A stretch of 64,000 nucleotides of DNA from Bacillus sp. OV322 (GTDB lineage Bacteria > Bacillota > Bacilli > Bacillales > DSM-1321), in assembly GCF_900112495.1 (NCBI RefSeq), contig NZ_FOMA01000001.1, positions 744,001-808,000 of the forward strand. Reading direction: 5' to 3'. Below, piece by piece: positions 49,976 through 59,053 of the stretch. Below the pieces are notes generated by a model. The model was not told the origin of the DNA and did not search any database. It worked only from the letters and a program-made list of their open reading frames with translations. Each line of letters starts with the position of its first letter. Within the stretch, counting starts at the first letter, position 1. A program made the position numbers and the translations under genes.

Positions 49976-51061
49976 TTGAAAAAGCGTAAAATGGGCTTAG
50001 CACTATCATTGGTACTGGCTGCTGGTACACTGTTAGGTGCATGCGGCAAAAGCGATGACAATTCAAGCAAAAACGGTGATTCCAAGAAAGACAACTTTAC
50101 TGTGGCTATGGTAACGGATACCGGTGGCGTGGATGATAAGTCCTTTAACCAATCCGCTTGGGAAGGTCTTCAGGCATTCGGCAAAGACAACAACCTGCAA
50201 AAAGGTACAAGCGGTTTTGATTATGCGCAATCAAAATCAGATGCGGATTACACGACAAACCTGAATACTCTAGTCCGCAATAAGTTTGATTTGATTTTCG
50301 GAATTGGCTATAAGCTGGCTCCAGACGTAGAAAAGATTGCTGATCAGCGCAAGGATTCCAAATTTGCAATCGTTGACTCTGTTGTAAATAAACCAAATGT
50401 TGCGAGCATCACTTTTAAAGAGCAAGAAGGTTCATTCCTTGCGGGTGTAGTTGCAGCCAAATCGACTAAAACAAAGAAAATCGGTTTTATTGGCGGAGTA
50501 GACGGCGAACTAATCAACAAGTTTGAAGTTGGTTTTGTTGCCGGTGTTAAATCTGTTGACAAGAGCATTGATGTAAAAGTGCAATATGCAGGAGATTTCG
50601 CTAAGCCTGATGTGGGCAAAACAATTGCAACAAGCATGTACACTTCTGGAATAGATATCATTTATCATGCTGCTGGCGGAACTGGTACTGGAGTATTCAC
50701 TGCTGCTAAAGAACTTAAGAAAAAAGATCCATCCAAAGATGTTTGGGTAATCGGTGTAGACCGTGACCAAACAGAAGAAGGCAAGCTTCAAGCTGGCGGC
50801 AAAGACTACAACGTTACATTAACTTCAATGGTTAAGCGTGTTGATATTGCTGTTCAAGATCTTGCCAAGAAATCTAAAGATGGCCAATTCCCTGGCGGAA
50901 AAGTCATCGAATATGGACTGAACGAAAATGCAATCAGTGTACCTGATTCCAACATCTCTCCTGAAGCTAAGACAGCTTTGGATGAGTGGACCAAGAAAGT
51001 TAAAGCAGGAAGTGTGAAGATTCCTGCAACACGCGCAGAATTAAAATCAATGAAGTTTTAA
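49976..51061 (+). CDS. BMP-family nucleoside-binding lipoprotein
   Basis: Substrate-binding lipoprotein of the basic membrane protein (PnrA/NupN) family, expected to bind purine nucleosides outside the cell. The signal peptide ends in lipobox LLGAC with Cys23. The [19 protein letters not shown] region and [17 protein letters not shown] are family marks. The start is a TTG behind TAGGGGG. 361 residues. Probably equivalent to B. subtilis nupN (yufN), though located elsewhere there; exact substrate is unproven. Confidence 0.9.
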   Translation: MKKRKMGLALSLVLAAGTLLGACGKSDDNSSKNGDSKKDNFTVAMVTDTGGVDDKSFNQSAWEGLQAFGKDNNLQKGTSGFDYAQSKSDADYTTNLNTLVRNKFDLIFGIGYKLAPDVEKIADQRKDSKFAIVDSVVNKPNVASITFKEQEGSFLAGVVAAKSTKTKKIGFIGGVDGELINKFEVGFVAGVKSVDKSIDVKVQYAGDFAKPDVGKTIATSMYTSGIDIIYHAAGGTGTGVFTAAKELKKKDPSKDVWVIGVDRDQTEEGKLQAGGKDYNVTLTSMVKRVDIAVQDLAKKSKDGQFPGGKVIEYGLNENAISVPDSNISPEAKTALDEWTKKVKAGSVKIPATRAELKSMKF

Positions 51062-51069
51062 TTTCCATC

Positions 51070-51105
51070 GAAGGAATAATAGGCTGCAAAGTCTTTTATT
51101 CCTTC
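51070..51105 (+). terminator. Hairpin after the lipoprotein gene (attenuator)
   Basis: GAAGGAATAA and TTATTCCTTC arms, perfect 10 bp with 16-base loop, followed by TTCTT. Likely partial terminator or 3' stabiliser, raising lipoprotein over transporter expression. Confidence 0.7.
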
Positions 51106-51128
51106 TTCTTAACTGAAAAACCGGAAAA

Positions 51129-51170
51129 TTCAAATGAAAGACTATAAAAGGTTATGGTTTTTCATTTGAA
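51129..51170. other. Second hairpin before the ABC ATPase gene
   Basis: Perfect 11-base arms TTCAAATGAAA and TTTCATTTGAA, with additional pairing inside (CTATAA/TTATGG). No T tract follows. Role unclear; could be protein-binding or mRNA-stabilising. Confidence 0.55.
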
Positions 51171-51239
51171 CTTTCAAAAATTTCAGGCTTCACTGGCAAT
51201 CTAATGAATGGCACTCATCTTTTTAGGAGCTGATTATAA

Positions 51240-52775
51240 GTGGAATATGTAATTGAGATGCTTAATATCCGAAAGGAATTTCCGGGAATCGTAGCCAACG
51301 ACAATGTCACGCTGCAGGTAAAAAAGGGTGAAATCCATGCTCTCCTTGGGGAAAATGGAGCAGGTAAATCTACCCTCATGAACGTCCTTTTTGGGCTATA
51401 TCAGCCTGAAAGGGGAGAAATAAAGGTTAAAGGAAAGCCAGTGAAAATCACAAACCCGAATATTGCGAATGAATTGGGAATTGGGATGGTGCATCAGCAT
51501 TTTATGCTAGTTGATCCTTTTACAGTCACAGAAAATATCATTCTTGGAAAAGAGCCTTCTAAAGCAGGGAAGATTAATTTAAAGACTGCCAATAAAGAAG
51601 TGCACGGCTTATCTGAACGCTACGGCCTGAGTGTCAATCCGGAAGCTAAGATTTCCGATATATCTGTCGGCATGCAGCAGAGAGTGGAAATTCTGAAAAC
51701 CCTTTACAGAGGGGCGGAGATTCTGATTTTCGATGAACCTACAGCGGTCCTGACTCCTCAGGAAATAAAAGAGTTAATGGCTATCATGAAAGCTCTTGTC
51801 AAAGAGGGGAAATCAATTATTCTTATTACCCATAAACTTAAAGAGATAATGGAAGTATGCGATCGGGTTACAGTCATCCGCAAAGGTCAGGGGATTGGCA
51901 CGGTTAATGTTAGTGAAACAGATCCGGATGCACTGGCAAGTCTTATGGTTGGGCGGGATGTTGTATTCAAGACAGAAAAAAGTGAAGCAAATCCTGCAGG
52001 CCAGGTGCTGGAAATATCAAGCCTTAATGTGAAAGACTCGCGGGGAGTTTATGCAGTTAAAAATTTGAATCTTTCTGTGAGAGCCGGCGAAATTGTCGGT
52101 ATCGCTGGTGTAGATGGCAACGGGCAGTCAGAACTTATCGAGGCGATTACTGGTCTTAAAAAATCCGAATCTGGAACGGTGCAAATAGGCGGCAAGGAAA
52201 TCCAAAATCAGTCTCCAAGAAAAATAACACACTCGGGAGTAGGACATATTCCTCAGGATCGGCATAAACACGGGCTTGTATTGGATTATTCCATTGGAGA
52301 AAATATCGTATTGCAATCATACAAGGATCATCCTTTCTCAAAAGGAGGCATTCTGAAATACAACAAGATTTATGAAAAAGCCAGGGCATTGATCAGTGAG
52401 TATGATGTCAGAACTCCAAGTGAATATACACCGGCAAGAGCCCTTTCAGGAGGCAATCAGCAAAAAGCGATAATCGGCCGTGAAGTGGACCGGAATCCGG
52501 ATCTTTTGATTGCAGCACAGCCGACAAGGGGTCTTGATGTCGGGGCCATAGAATTTATTCATAAACGTTTGATTGAGCAGCGGGACCAGGGCAAGGCTGT
52601 TTTGCTTATTTCCTTCGAGCTTGATGAAATCATGAATGTAAGTGATCGAATAGCAGTAATTTATGAAGGTGAAATAGTAGCTATCGTGAATCCTAAGGAA
52701 ACAACAGAGCAGGAACTGGGATTATTGATGGCAGGAAGCAAGAGAATGGAAGCAGGTGGGGCGTCACATGTCTAA
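51240..52775 (+). CDS. Nucleoside ABC transporter, tandem ATPase
   Basis: 511 residues with two ABC domains. The first has Walker A GENGAGKST and a complete Walker B (ILIFDEPTAVL). The second has the degenerate P-loop GVDGNGQSE and SGGNQQKAIIGRE, as usual for RbsA/NupO-type proteins. Start is a GTG with AGGAG about 10 bases upstream. It overlaps the next permease by 8 bases. Likely equivalent to nupO. Confidence 0.92.
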   Translation: MEYVIEMLNIRKEFPGIVANDNVTLQVKKGEIHALLGENGAGKSTLMNVLFGLYQPERGEIKVKGKPVKITNPNIANELGIGMVHQHFMLVDPFTVTENIILGKEPSKAGKINLKTANKEVHGLSERYGLSVNPEAKISDISVGMQQRVEILKTLYRGAEILIFDEPTAVLTPQEIKELMAIMKALVKEGKSIILITHKLKEIMEVCDRVTVIRKGQGIGTVNVSETDPDALASLMVGRDVVFKTEKSEANPAGQVLEISSLNVKDSRGVYAVKNLNLSVRAGEIVGIAGVDGNGQSELIEAITGLKKSESGTVQIGGKEIQNQSPRKITHSGVGHIPQDRHKHGLVLDYSIGENIVLQSYKDHPFSKGGILKYNKIYEKARALISEYDVRTPSEYTPARALSGGNQQKAIIGREVDRNPDLLIAAQPTRGLDVGAIEFIHKRLIEQRDQGKAVLLISFELDEIMNVSDRIAVIYEGEIVAIVNPKETTEQELGLLMAGSKRMEAGGASHV

Positions 52776-53814
52776 GAAACTATTAAACTTATCAATTCCG
52801 GTTATCTCTGTATTGCTTGGCCTTATTGCAGGTGCCATAATCATGCTTGTCAGCGGATATGACCCTATTGCGGGCTATTCAGCAATGCTACAGGGAATTT
52901 TCGGAGAAAGCTATTATGTCGGGGAATCCATCCGGCAGATTACTCCTTACATTTTGTCTGGCCTGGCTGTAGCTTTTGCTTTTAGAACCGGTCTATTCAA
53001 TATCGGGGTTGAAGGGCAGCTGATTGTTGGATGGTTCGCTTCAGTATGGGTGGGACTTGCATTCGACCTGCCCAAAGTGATTCATTTGCCGCTTGCCCTG
53101 CTTGCAGGTGCGCTCGCAGGTGCTTTATGGGCATTCATTCCCGGACTATTAAAAGCAAGATTCAGGGTCCATGAGGTTATTGTAACCATCATGCTGAATT
53201 ATACTGCCCTGCATCTGACAAATTACTTGATTGCCAATGTTCTGACAGATAAGAAAGACCAGACGGATCCTATTCATAACAGCGCATCCCTTAGTTCTGG
53301 CTTCCTTCAGGGACTAACCGATTTTTCAAGGCTGCACTGGGGTATTGTCATTGCGATTATATGCGCTATAGTGATGTGGTTTATTCTTGAGAAAACAACA
53401 ACAGGATTTGAATTAAAAGCTGTAGGATTTAATCAGCATGCTTCTGAATACGCAGGAATGAGCGTAAACCGCAACATTATCATGTCCATGGTTATCTCTG
53501 GGGCGTTTGCAGGGCTTGCCGGCTCCATGGAGGGACTTGGAACGTTCGGATACGCTGCCATCAAAAACGGTTTTACAGGGGTAGGCTTTGACGGCATAGC
53601 CGTTGCACTTCTCGGCGGCAATACAGCCATTGGCGTGGTGCTCGCAGCTATGCTATTCGGAGGATTGAAGACCGGGGCGCTGAATATGCCGCTTGCAGCA
53701 AATGTTCCAAATGAAATAGTTGATATAGTAATAGCTTTAATTATATTTTTTGTTGCTTCAAGCTATTTCATTCGCTTGATAATAAATCGTTTTTCCAAGA
53801 AGGGGGTGAAATAA
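52768..53814 (+). CDS. Nucleoside ABC transporter permease 1
   Basis: 348 residues, about eight to ten hydrophobic segments, BPD_transp_2 family (RbsC-like). FRTGLFNIGVEGQLIVGW and a HEVIVTIMLNYTALHL loop match NupP-type permeases. The ATG at 52768 has a GGTGGGG site upstream and overlaps the ATPase gene. Pairs with the next gene to form the channel. Confidence 0.9.
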   Translation: MSKKLLNLSIPVISVLLGLIAGAIIMLVSGYDPIAGYSAMLQGIFGESYYVGESIRQITPYILSGLAVAFAFRTGLFNIGVEGQLIVGWFASVWVGLAFDLPKVIHLPLALLAGALAGALWAFIPGLLKARFRVHEVIVTIMLNYTALHLTNYLIANVLTDKKDQTDPIHNSASLSSGFLQGLTDFSRLHWGIVIAIICAIVMWFILEKTTTGFELKAVGFNQHASEYAGMSVNRNIIMSMVISGAFAGLAGSMEGLGTFGYAAIKNGFTGVGFDGIAVALLGGNTAIGVVLAAMLFGGLKTGALNMPLAANVPNEIVDIVIALIIFFVASSYFIRLIINRFSKKGVK

Positions 53815-54774
53815 GTGGATTTCTATCAAATTCTGCAAATTATCGTACCAGCTATGATCGCTCTTGCAGCTCCACTTATCTTCACTGCGCTAGGCGGCGT
53901 TTTCTCAGAACGGACCGGTGTAGTCAACATCGGGCTGGAAGGATTAATGGTCATTGGCGCATTTGTCAGTATCGTATTTGATTTAACGTTCGCAGATCAG
54001 CTGGGGAGCTGGACACCGTGGATTTCAGTCATTGTTGCCATGGTTGCAGCCATGATTTTTTCCCTTCTGCACGCTGTGGCCACTATTACCTTTCGTGCCG
54101 ATCAGACAGTCAGCGGTGTCGCCATCAATTTACTTGCCGTAGGGTTAACGCTTTTCCTGGTGAAGCTGATTTATGGAAAAGGCCAGACAGATGTTATTCA
54201 GGCTACTTTTAATAAAGTGGATATTCCTGTATTAAGTGATATACCGTTTATCGGAAAAATCTTTTTCTCAGACGGCTATTATGTGTCATATATAGCAATT
54301 TTGCTTGCTGTAGCTGTATGGTATATTATCTACAAAACTCCAGTGGGGCTTCGTATACGTGCAGTCGGTGAACACCCAATGGCAGCAGATACTATGGGAG
54401 TCAGCGTTTTTAAAATCAGATATTTAGGCGTTATGCTGTCTGGTGCTCTTGGCGGAGTCGGCGGTGCTGTTCACGCATTGACGGTAACAAATGACTTCAG
54501 TCACTCAACCATTAATGGACAGGGCTTTATGGCGCTGGCTGCCATGATATTCGGAAAGTGGCATCCGCTGGGCGCAATGGGTGCTGGACTATTCTTCGGA
54601 TTAGCTCAAAGCTTGAGTGTTGTCGGAGCGAGTCTGCCATTTTTCAAGGATATTCCTCCGGTTTACCTGCTCATTGCTCCATATGTACTGACCATTATCG
54701 CACTAACAGGTTTCATCGGACGGGCAGATGCTCCAAAGGCATCCGGTCAGCCATATATTAAAGGAAAAAGATAA
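53815..54774 (+). CDS. Nucleoside ABC transporter permease 2
   Basis: 319 residues, many membrane segments, BPD_transp_2 family (NupQ-like). SERTGVVNIGLEGLMVIG near the N terminus and ADQTVSGVAINLLAVGLTLF are typical. The GTG start is directly after the previous stop, behind AAGGGGGTG. Ends the four-gene transporter set. Confidence 0.9.
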   Translation: MDFYQILQIIVPAMIALAAPLIFTALGGVFSERTGVVNIGLEGLMVIGAFVSIVFDLTFADQLGSWTPWISVIVAMVAAMIFSLLHAVATITFRADQTVSGVAINLLAVGLTLFLVKLIYGKGQTDVIQATFNKVDIPVLSDIPFIGKIFFSDGYYVSYIAILLAVAVWYIIYKTPVGLRIRAVGEHPMAADTMGVSVFKIRYLGVMLSGALGGVGGAVHALTVTNDFSHSTINGQGFMALAAMIFGKWHPLGAMGAGLFFGLAQSLSVVGASLPFFKDIPPVYLLIAPYVLTIIALTGFIGRADAPKASGQPYIKGKR

Positions 54775-54786
54775 TGTTCCCGAATT

Positions 54787-54818
54787 AAAGAACCAGGCAG
54801 ATGCCGGGTTCTTTTTTT
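54787..54818 (+). terminator. Rho-independent terminator after transporter operon
   Basis: AAAGAACC/GGTTCTTT with inner GGC/GCC and a long T tract. Confidence 0.9.
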
Positions 54819-54819
54819 A

Positions 54820-54952
54820 ATCTTTTCTTATATATAGCTGCTTTTTAATGTGTTCTGTGAGGCCATTCCACCATTAATTCAAGCTGAAGCAAGCATTTTG
54901 GAGCGAAAGTCAGCTGTCATGTTCCATAACAATAAAGTTTATGGAATCAGCT
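54820..54952. repeat. Dispersed palindromic repeat, copy 3 (internally deleted)
   Basis: Left part (CTTTTCTTA ... TTTTTAATGTGTTCTGT) and right part (GCAAGCATTTTGGAGCG to GAATCAGCT) align with the ends of the copy at 59054-59278, but about 90 bases of the centre are missing and the rest is diverged. It starts directly behind the transporter terminator. Nothing else is seen up to ymfF except a small GCAGT/ACTGC hairpin near 55063. Confidence 0.65.
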
Positions 54953-55123
54953 TTTCTCCGAAAGATAAATCATAATAATATTATGTCAACTAAAAGTGAA
55001 TAAAGTTCTTCTAGCTTGCATGAATTTTCCTTTGCCATGTATATTTGAAGTAGATGTTTAAAAGCAGTGTAACTGCTAACACTAACACAAAATGGCTTTA
55101 ATATAGAAAAGGAGGACGATTTG

Positions 55124-56401
55124 ATGGCAATTGCTTCAGATCTTATCAGGAAAATACCTGGCTGCACACTTCACATCGTACCAACAGATAAATATAAAAC
55201 AAATACCATTGTACTTAAAATGAAGGCCCCTCTTGAAGCAGAGACGGTTACAAAGCGGGCCTTGCTGCCTTATGTACTGCAGAACAGCTCTCATAAGTAT
55301 CCGACAACTCCTTCTTTCAGGTCGTATCTGGATGAATTGTACGGAGCCAGTTTTTATGTGGATACTGCAAAAAAAGGGGAAAATCATATAATCAGTTTCA
55401 CCATTGAAATCGCCAATGAAAAATTCCTCAGTGATTCTGAACCGCTGCTTGAGAAGGCGATTGCGCTTTTATCAGAAGTGATATTTCATCCGAAAAAAGA
55501 TGGAGAGTCTTTCGCCTCTGAGGCTTTTACAAATGAAAAAAGATCGCTTAAACAGCGTATTTCTTCTGTTTACGATGATAAAATGCGCTATGCCGCTACA
55601 AGACTTGTTGAAGAAATGTGCAAGAATGAACCCTATGCCCTCGATGCTTCCGGAAAAATGGATGATCTTGAAAGCATAACCCCTGAATCTTTATACACAT
55701 ATTATGTTCAAGCGTTAAAAAATGATCAAATTGATATTTATGTAATAGGTGACATACAAGAAGAACGTACAGAGCAATTGATTAAAACCTATGTAAAGCT
55801 CGAAGAGAGGACTCCTGTTTCAAGCAAAAGCGTGCAGAAGAATCCTGGAAAAGCGAATGAAGTGATTGAAACACAAGATATTAAACAGGGAAAGCTGAAT
55901 GTTGGCTACAGAACCAATGTTTTGTACGGAGACCCTGAATATTATGCACTTCAGCTTTTTAACGGCATTTTCGGCGGATTTTCACACTCCAAGCTATTTA
56001 TCAATGTAAGGGAGAAAGCAAGCCTGGCCTATTATGCTTCTTCAAGGGTTGAAAGCCACAAAGGCCTGCTGATCGTGATGTCTGGAATTGAAAATGAAAA
56101 TTATGATAAGGCGATGAGAATCATCCATGAACAAATGAAAGAAATGAAAGAAGGCAATTTCTCGGATGATGAGTTATCTCAGACAAAAGCTGTAGTGAAA
56201 AACCAGCTCCTTGAGACAATTGATGTTGCGAGAGGCCTTGTGGAAATACTCTACCATAATGTCGTGGCAGGAACGGATATTTCGCTTGACGAATGGCTGG
56301 AGAAAACAGAACGGACTACGAAGGAAGAAGTTCTTTCAATTGCCAAAAAGGTCGAGCTTGATACTGTATATTTCTTAACAGGAAAAGAGGTGGAGGCATG
56401 A
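55124..56401 (+). CDS. ymfF: YmfF, M16-peptidase-like protein lacking the zinc motif
   Basis: 425 residues with an M16 fold. Where HxxEH should be (after RALLPY) the sequence reads VLQNSSHKYP, so no zinc site is apparent. It is probably the non-catalytic subunit of a pair with YmfH, encoded directly after it with an ATGA overlap. The ATG at 55124 has GGAGG 8 bases upstream; an adjacent TTG is less likely. Confidence 0.88.
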   Translation: MAIASDLIRKIPGCTLHIVPTDKYKTNTIVLKMKAPLEAETVTKRALLPYVLQNSSHKYPTTPSFRSYLDELYGASFYVDTAKKGENHIISFTIEIANEKFLSDSEPLLEKAIALLSEVIFHPKKDGESFASEAFTNEKRSLKQRISSVYDDKMRYAATRLVEEMCKNEPYALDASGKMDDLESITPESLYTYYVQALKNDQIDIYVIGDIQEERTEQLIKTYVKLEERTPVSSKSVQKNPGKANEVIETQDIKQGKLNVGYRTNVLYGDPEYYALQLFNGIFGGFSHSKLFINVREKASLAYYASSRVESHKGLLIVMSGIENENYDKAMRIIHEQMKEMKEGNFSDDELSQTKAVVKNQLLETIDVARGLVEILYHNVVAGTDISLDEWLEKTERTTKEEVLSIAKKVELDTVYFLTGKEVEA

Positions 56402-57687
56402 TGGAGAAGATTACATTTGAACAGCTTAGGGAAGAGCTGTTTCATGAAAAAATGGAAAATGGCCTCGAAGTGTACATATTGCCTAAAAAAGGTTTTAATA
56501 AGTCATATGCAACCTTTACCACTAAGTATGGATCTGTAGATAATCATTTCATGCCGCTTGGCAAAAGTGAATTCTTGAAGGTACCGGACGGAATTGCCCA
56601 TTTCCTAGAGCATAAACTTTTTGAAAAAGAAGATGGAGATGTTTTTCAGCAGTTCAGCAAGCAGGGCGCTTCTGCAAATGCATTCACTTCATTCACAAGG
56701 ACTGCTTATCTGTTTTCCAGTACATCAGAGTTTGAAAAGAATCTAAAAACACTGGTGGATTTTGTACAGGAACCTTATTTTTCGGATAAAACCGTCGAAA
56801 AAGAAAAAGGTATCATAGGGCAGGAAATTAATATGTATGACGATAATCCTGATTGGCGCCTATATTTCGGGTGCATTGAGAATATGTATAAGCACCATCC
56901 GGTTAAAATTGATATTGCAGGTACGGTTGCTTCTATCGCCGACATTACAAAAGAACTCCTATATGAATGCTATGGCACATTTTATCACCCAAGCAACATG
57001 CTGCTGTTTATAGTCGGACCGGTAGACGCAGGAAAGCTCATGGATGATATAAGAAATAACCAATTAAGCAAGGATTACAAAGATCAGCCTAATATTCAAA
57101 GGCGGTTTGAGGAAGAACCCCCTGAAGCTGCCAAAAAGAGCCAGACGATCAGAATGAACGTCCAGACCCCTAAGGTAATGATGGGTGTAAAAGCCGTAAA
57201 TGTAAATCAGTCAGGAAAAGAAATGCTGAAAGCTGAATTAGCAGCCAATCTCCTTTTGGAAATGCTTTTCGGAAAAAGCTCTCCGCTGCATGAGGAGCTT
57301 TATAATGAAGGGCTGATTGATCAAAGCTTTTCTTATGATTATACCCAGGAGCAAGGTTTTGGCTTTGCATTGGTCGGCGGAGACACAGAACAGCCAGAGC
57401 AATTGACCGAAAAACTCAGGACTATTTTGTTAAGCGCTAAAACAGGGAAAGGCATCAGCGAGGAAAGCTTAAGCAGGACGATAAAAAAGAAAATAGGATC
57501 TTTTCTCCGTTCCTTGAATTCGCCTGAATATATAGCGAATCAATTTACACGTTATGCTTTTAATGATATGAACTTATTTGATGTCGTTCCTGCCCTTGAA
57601 GAAATATCTTTCAAAGATATTCAAAAAACTGCAGCTGAGTTAATTGATGAAGACAGAATTACCGTTTGTCAGATCCTTCCAAAGTAA
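56398..57687 (+). CDS. ymfH: YmfH, M16-family zinc peptidase
   Basis: 429 residues. The zinc motif HFLEH (in IAHFLEHKLFEKEDG) and downstream EKGIIGQEINMYDDNPDW supply the metal ligands. The first ATG overlaps the ymfF stop; a second ATG at 56401 has slightly better spacing from GGAGG and cannot be excluded. With YmfF it likely forms a heterodimeric peptidase, by analogy to AlbEF and mitochondrial processing peptidase. Confidence 0.9.
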   Translation: MMEKITFEQLREELFHEKMENGLEVYILPKKGFNKSYATFTTKYGSVDNHFMPLGKSEFLKVPDGIAHFLEHKLFEKEDGDVFQQFSKQGASANAFTSFTRTAYLFSSTSEFEKNLKTLVDFVQEPYFSDKTVEKEKGIIGQEINMYDDNPDWRLYFGCIENMYKHHPVKIDIAGTVASIADITKELLYECYGTFYHPSNMLLFIVGPVDAGKLMDDIRNNQLSKDYKDQPNIQRRFEEEPPEAAKKSQTIRMNVQTPKVMMGVKAVNVNQSGKEMLKAELAANLLLEMLFGKSSPLHEELYNEGLIDQSFSYDYTQEQGFGFALVGGDTEQPEQLTEKLRTILLSAKTGKGISEESLSRTIKKKIGSFLRSLNSPEYIANQFTRYAFNDMNLFDVVPALEEISFKDIQKTAAELIDEDRITVCQILPK

Positions 57688-57705
57688 AAATTGGATATTC
57701 TAAAA

Positions 57706-57730
57706 AGCCCTTTTAGTATCTAAAAGGGCT
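57706..57730. other. Perfect hairpin after ymfH
   Basis: AGCCCTTTTA / TAAAAGGGCT, 10 bp, loop GTATC. On the + strand no T tract follows (TAAGTCC); on the - strand four T residues follow. As a + strand terminator it is weak. Confidence 0.55.
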
Positions 57731-57895
57731 TAAGTCCATTCGTATTTTACTGGAGGGGTATAGTAAGGAGACTTTGAGGATTGCTGAATCAGGTGAAATA
57801 CACTTGCCTCCCGGAGAGCAGCGATACAGGGGGAACCGCGGAGCCGCAGAGAGCGGATGGCAACAGATTTAATATATGATGACGGGGGAGAGGCA

Positions 57896-58621
57896 ATGGA
57901 AAAACGATTTGTTCTCGTGACAGGAGCAAGCGGAGGAATTGGCAGGGCAATTTCAACAAAACTTGCACATGAAGGTTATTCTCTTTATTTACATTATAAT
58001 AAAAATCGGCAGGGCGCAGAGCGGCTTGCTAAAGAACTTCAGCACCTCGATATAGAACTGATCCCTGTACAGGCCGACTTGGGGGAACCGAGTGGGTATA
58101 AAACACTGGCTCAAAATATTTTTAGTCTTCACTCTGTTGTATTAAACAGCGGAATGAGCCATTATGGCCTGATTTCAGAGGCTGACCACGAAACGGTCAG
58201 GCAAATGGTCCAGCTGAATCTTACGAGTCCCTATGAGCTCACAAGGGAACTGCTGCCAAAGCTGTTCAATCAGGAGTCTGCTTCCATTGTAGCGATAACC
58301 TCCATATGGGGACAAACCGGGGCTTCATGCGAGGCATTATACTCGATGGTTAAAGGAGGACAAAATGCTTTTGTGAAAGCCTTAAGCAAGGAAGTATCCT
58401 TAAATGGCATAAGGGTGAATGCAGTTGCACCTGGAGCAATTTCCACTTCTATGATGGAAACCTTTTCGCAGGATGAACTCGAATCAATAAAAGAAAGCGT
58501 TCCAATGGGAAGAATAGGCCTTCCTGATGAAGTGGCAGAGGCTGTTTCTTTTTTGCTTTCCCAAAAAGCCTCCTACATTACCGGACAAATACTTGGAGTG
58601 AATGGCGGCTGGTATACATAA
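57896..58621 (+). CDS. ymfI: YmfI, short-chain dehydrogenase (EF-P 5-aminopentanone reductase)
   Basis: SDR oxidoreductase. TGASGGIGRAIS binds the dinucleotide. The catalytic Tyr-x3-Lys is in YSMVKGG, with serine in ITSIWGQ. B. subtilis YmfI reduces the 5-aminopentanone on EF-P to 5-aminopentanol; orthology by position and sequence supports the same role here. The ATG at 57896, behind GGGGGAG, gives 241 residues. Confidence 0.88.
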   Translation: MEKRFVLVTGASGGIGRAISTKLAHEGYSLYLHYNKNRQGAERLAKELQHLDIELIPVQADLGEPSGYKTLAQNIFSLHSVVLNSGMSHYGLISEADHETVRQMVQLNLTSPYELTRELLPKLFNQESASIVAITSIWGQTGASCEALYSMVKGGQNAFVKALSKEVSLNGIRVNAVAPGAISTSMMETFSQDELESIKESVPMGRIGLPDEVAEAVSFLLSQKASYITGQILGVNGGWYT

Positions 58622-58637
58622 TTTTTTTTTTAGCAGG

Positions 58638-58668
58638 TGAATAATATATCACTTTCCTTCACACAATA
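58638..58668 (+). promoter_or_regulatory. Possible sigma-G/F-type promoter for ymfJ
   Basis: TGAATA (58638-58643), 18-base spacer and CACAATA (58662-58668) resemble forespore promoters (-10 close to CATACTA). I recall ymfJ as forespore-expressed in B. subtilis; both points need testing. Confidence 0.35.
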
Positions 58669-58702
58669 ACTCTGTACTACACGAAGGAAAGGATGATCAC
58701 AA

Positions 58703-58963
58703 ATGTCTGTACTGGAAAATTGGGATCAATGGAAAAACTTTTTAGGCGACAGATTAAATCAAGGACAAAAACAAGGTCTTGAACAAGAGTCAGTCAATCA
58801 ATTGGCATTTGAAATCGGGGATTATCTTGCCAAGCAAGTAGACCCTAAAAACGAACAAGAGCGTGTTTTAGCAGATCTATGGTCTGTGGCAAACGAAGAT
58901 GAAAAACATGCTATTGCTTCCATGATGGTCAGATTAGTTGAAAATAATGGAACTGGCGAGTAA
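58703..58963 (+). CDS. ymfJ: YmfJ, DUF3243 small protein
   Basis: 86-residue DUF3243 protein of unknown function. It is helical and hydrophilic, with GDYLAKQVDPKNEQERVL and a C-terminal MMVRLVEN segment. A GAAGGAAAGGATG site precedes the ATG. It has its own promoter candidate and a strong terminator, so it is probably transcribed alone. Confidence 0.88.
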   Translation: MSVLENWDQWKNFLGDRLNQGQKQGLEQESVNQLAFEIGDYLAKQVDPKNEQERVLADLWSVANEDEKHAIASMMVRLVENNGTGE

Positions 58964-58976
58964 GAAAAGTAAAATG

Positions 58977-59025
58977 AAAGAGCCGGGAGCAAGCGCTGCA
59001 AAAGCCTTGTTCCCGGCTCTTTTTT
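58977..59025 (+). terminator. Rho-independent terminator after ymfJ
   Basis: AGAGCCGGGA/TCCCGGCTCT with an inner CAAG/CTTG pairing, and six T residues. Confidence 0.93.
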
Positions 59026-59053
59026 GTGCTGTGTTTTCCAATTCTTTAACTAT

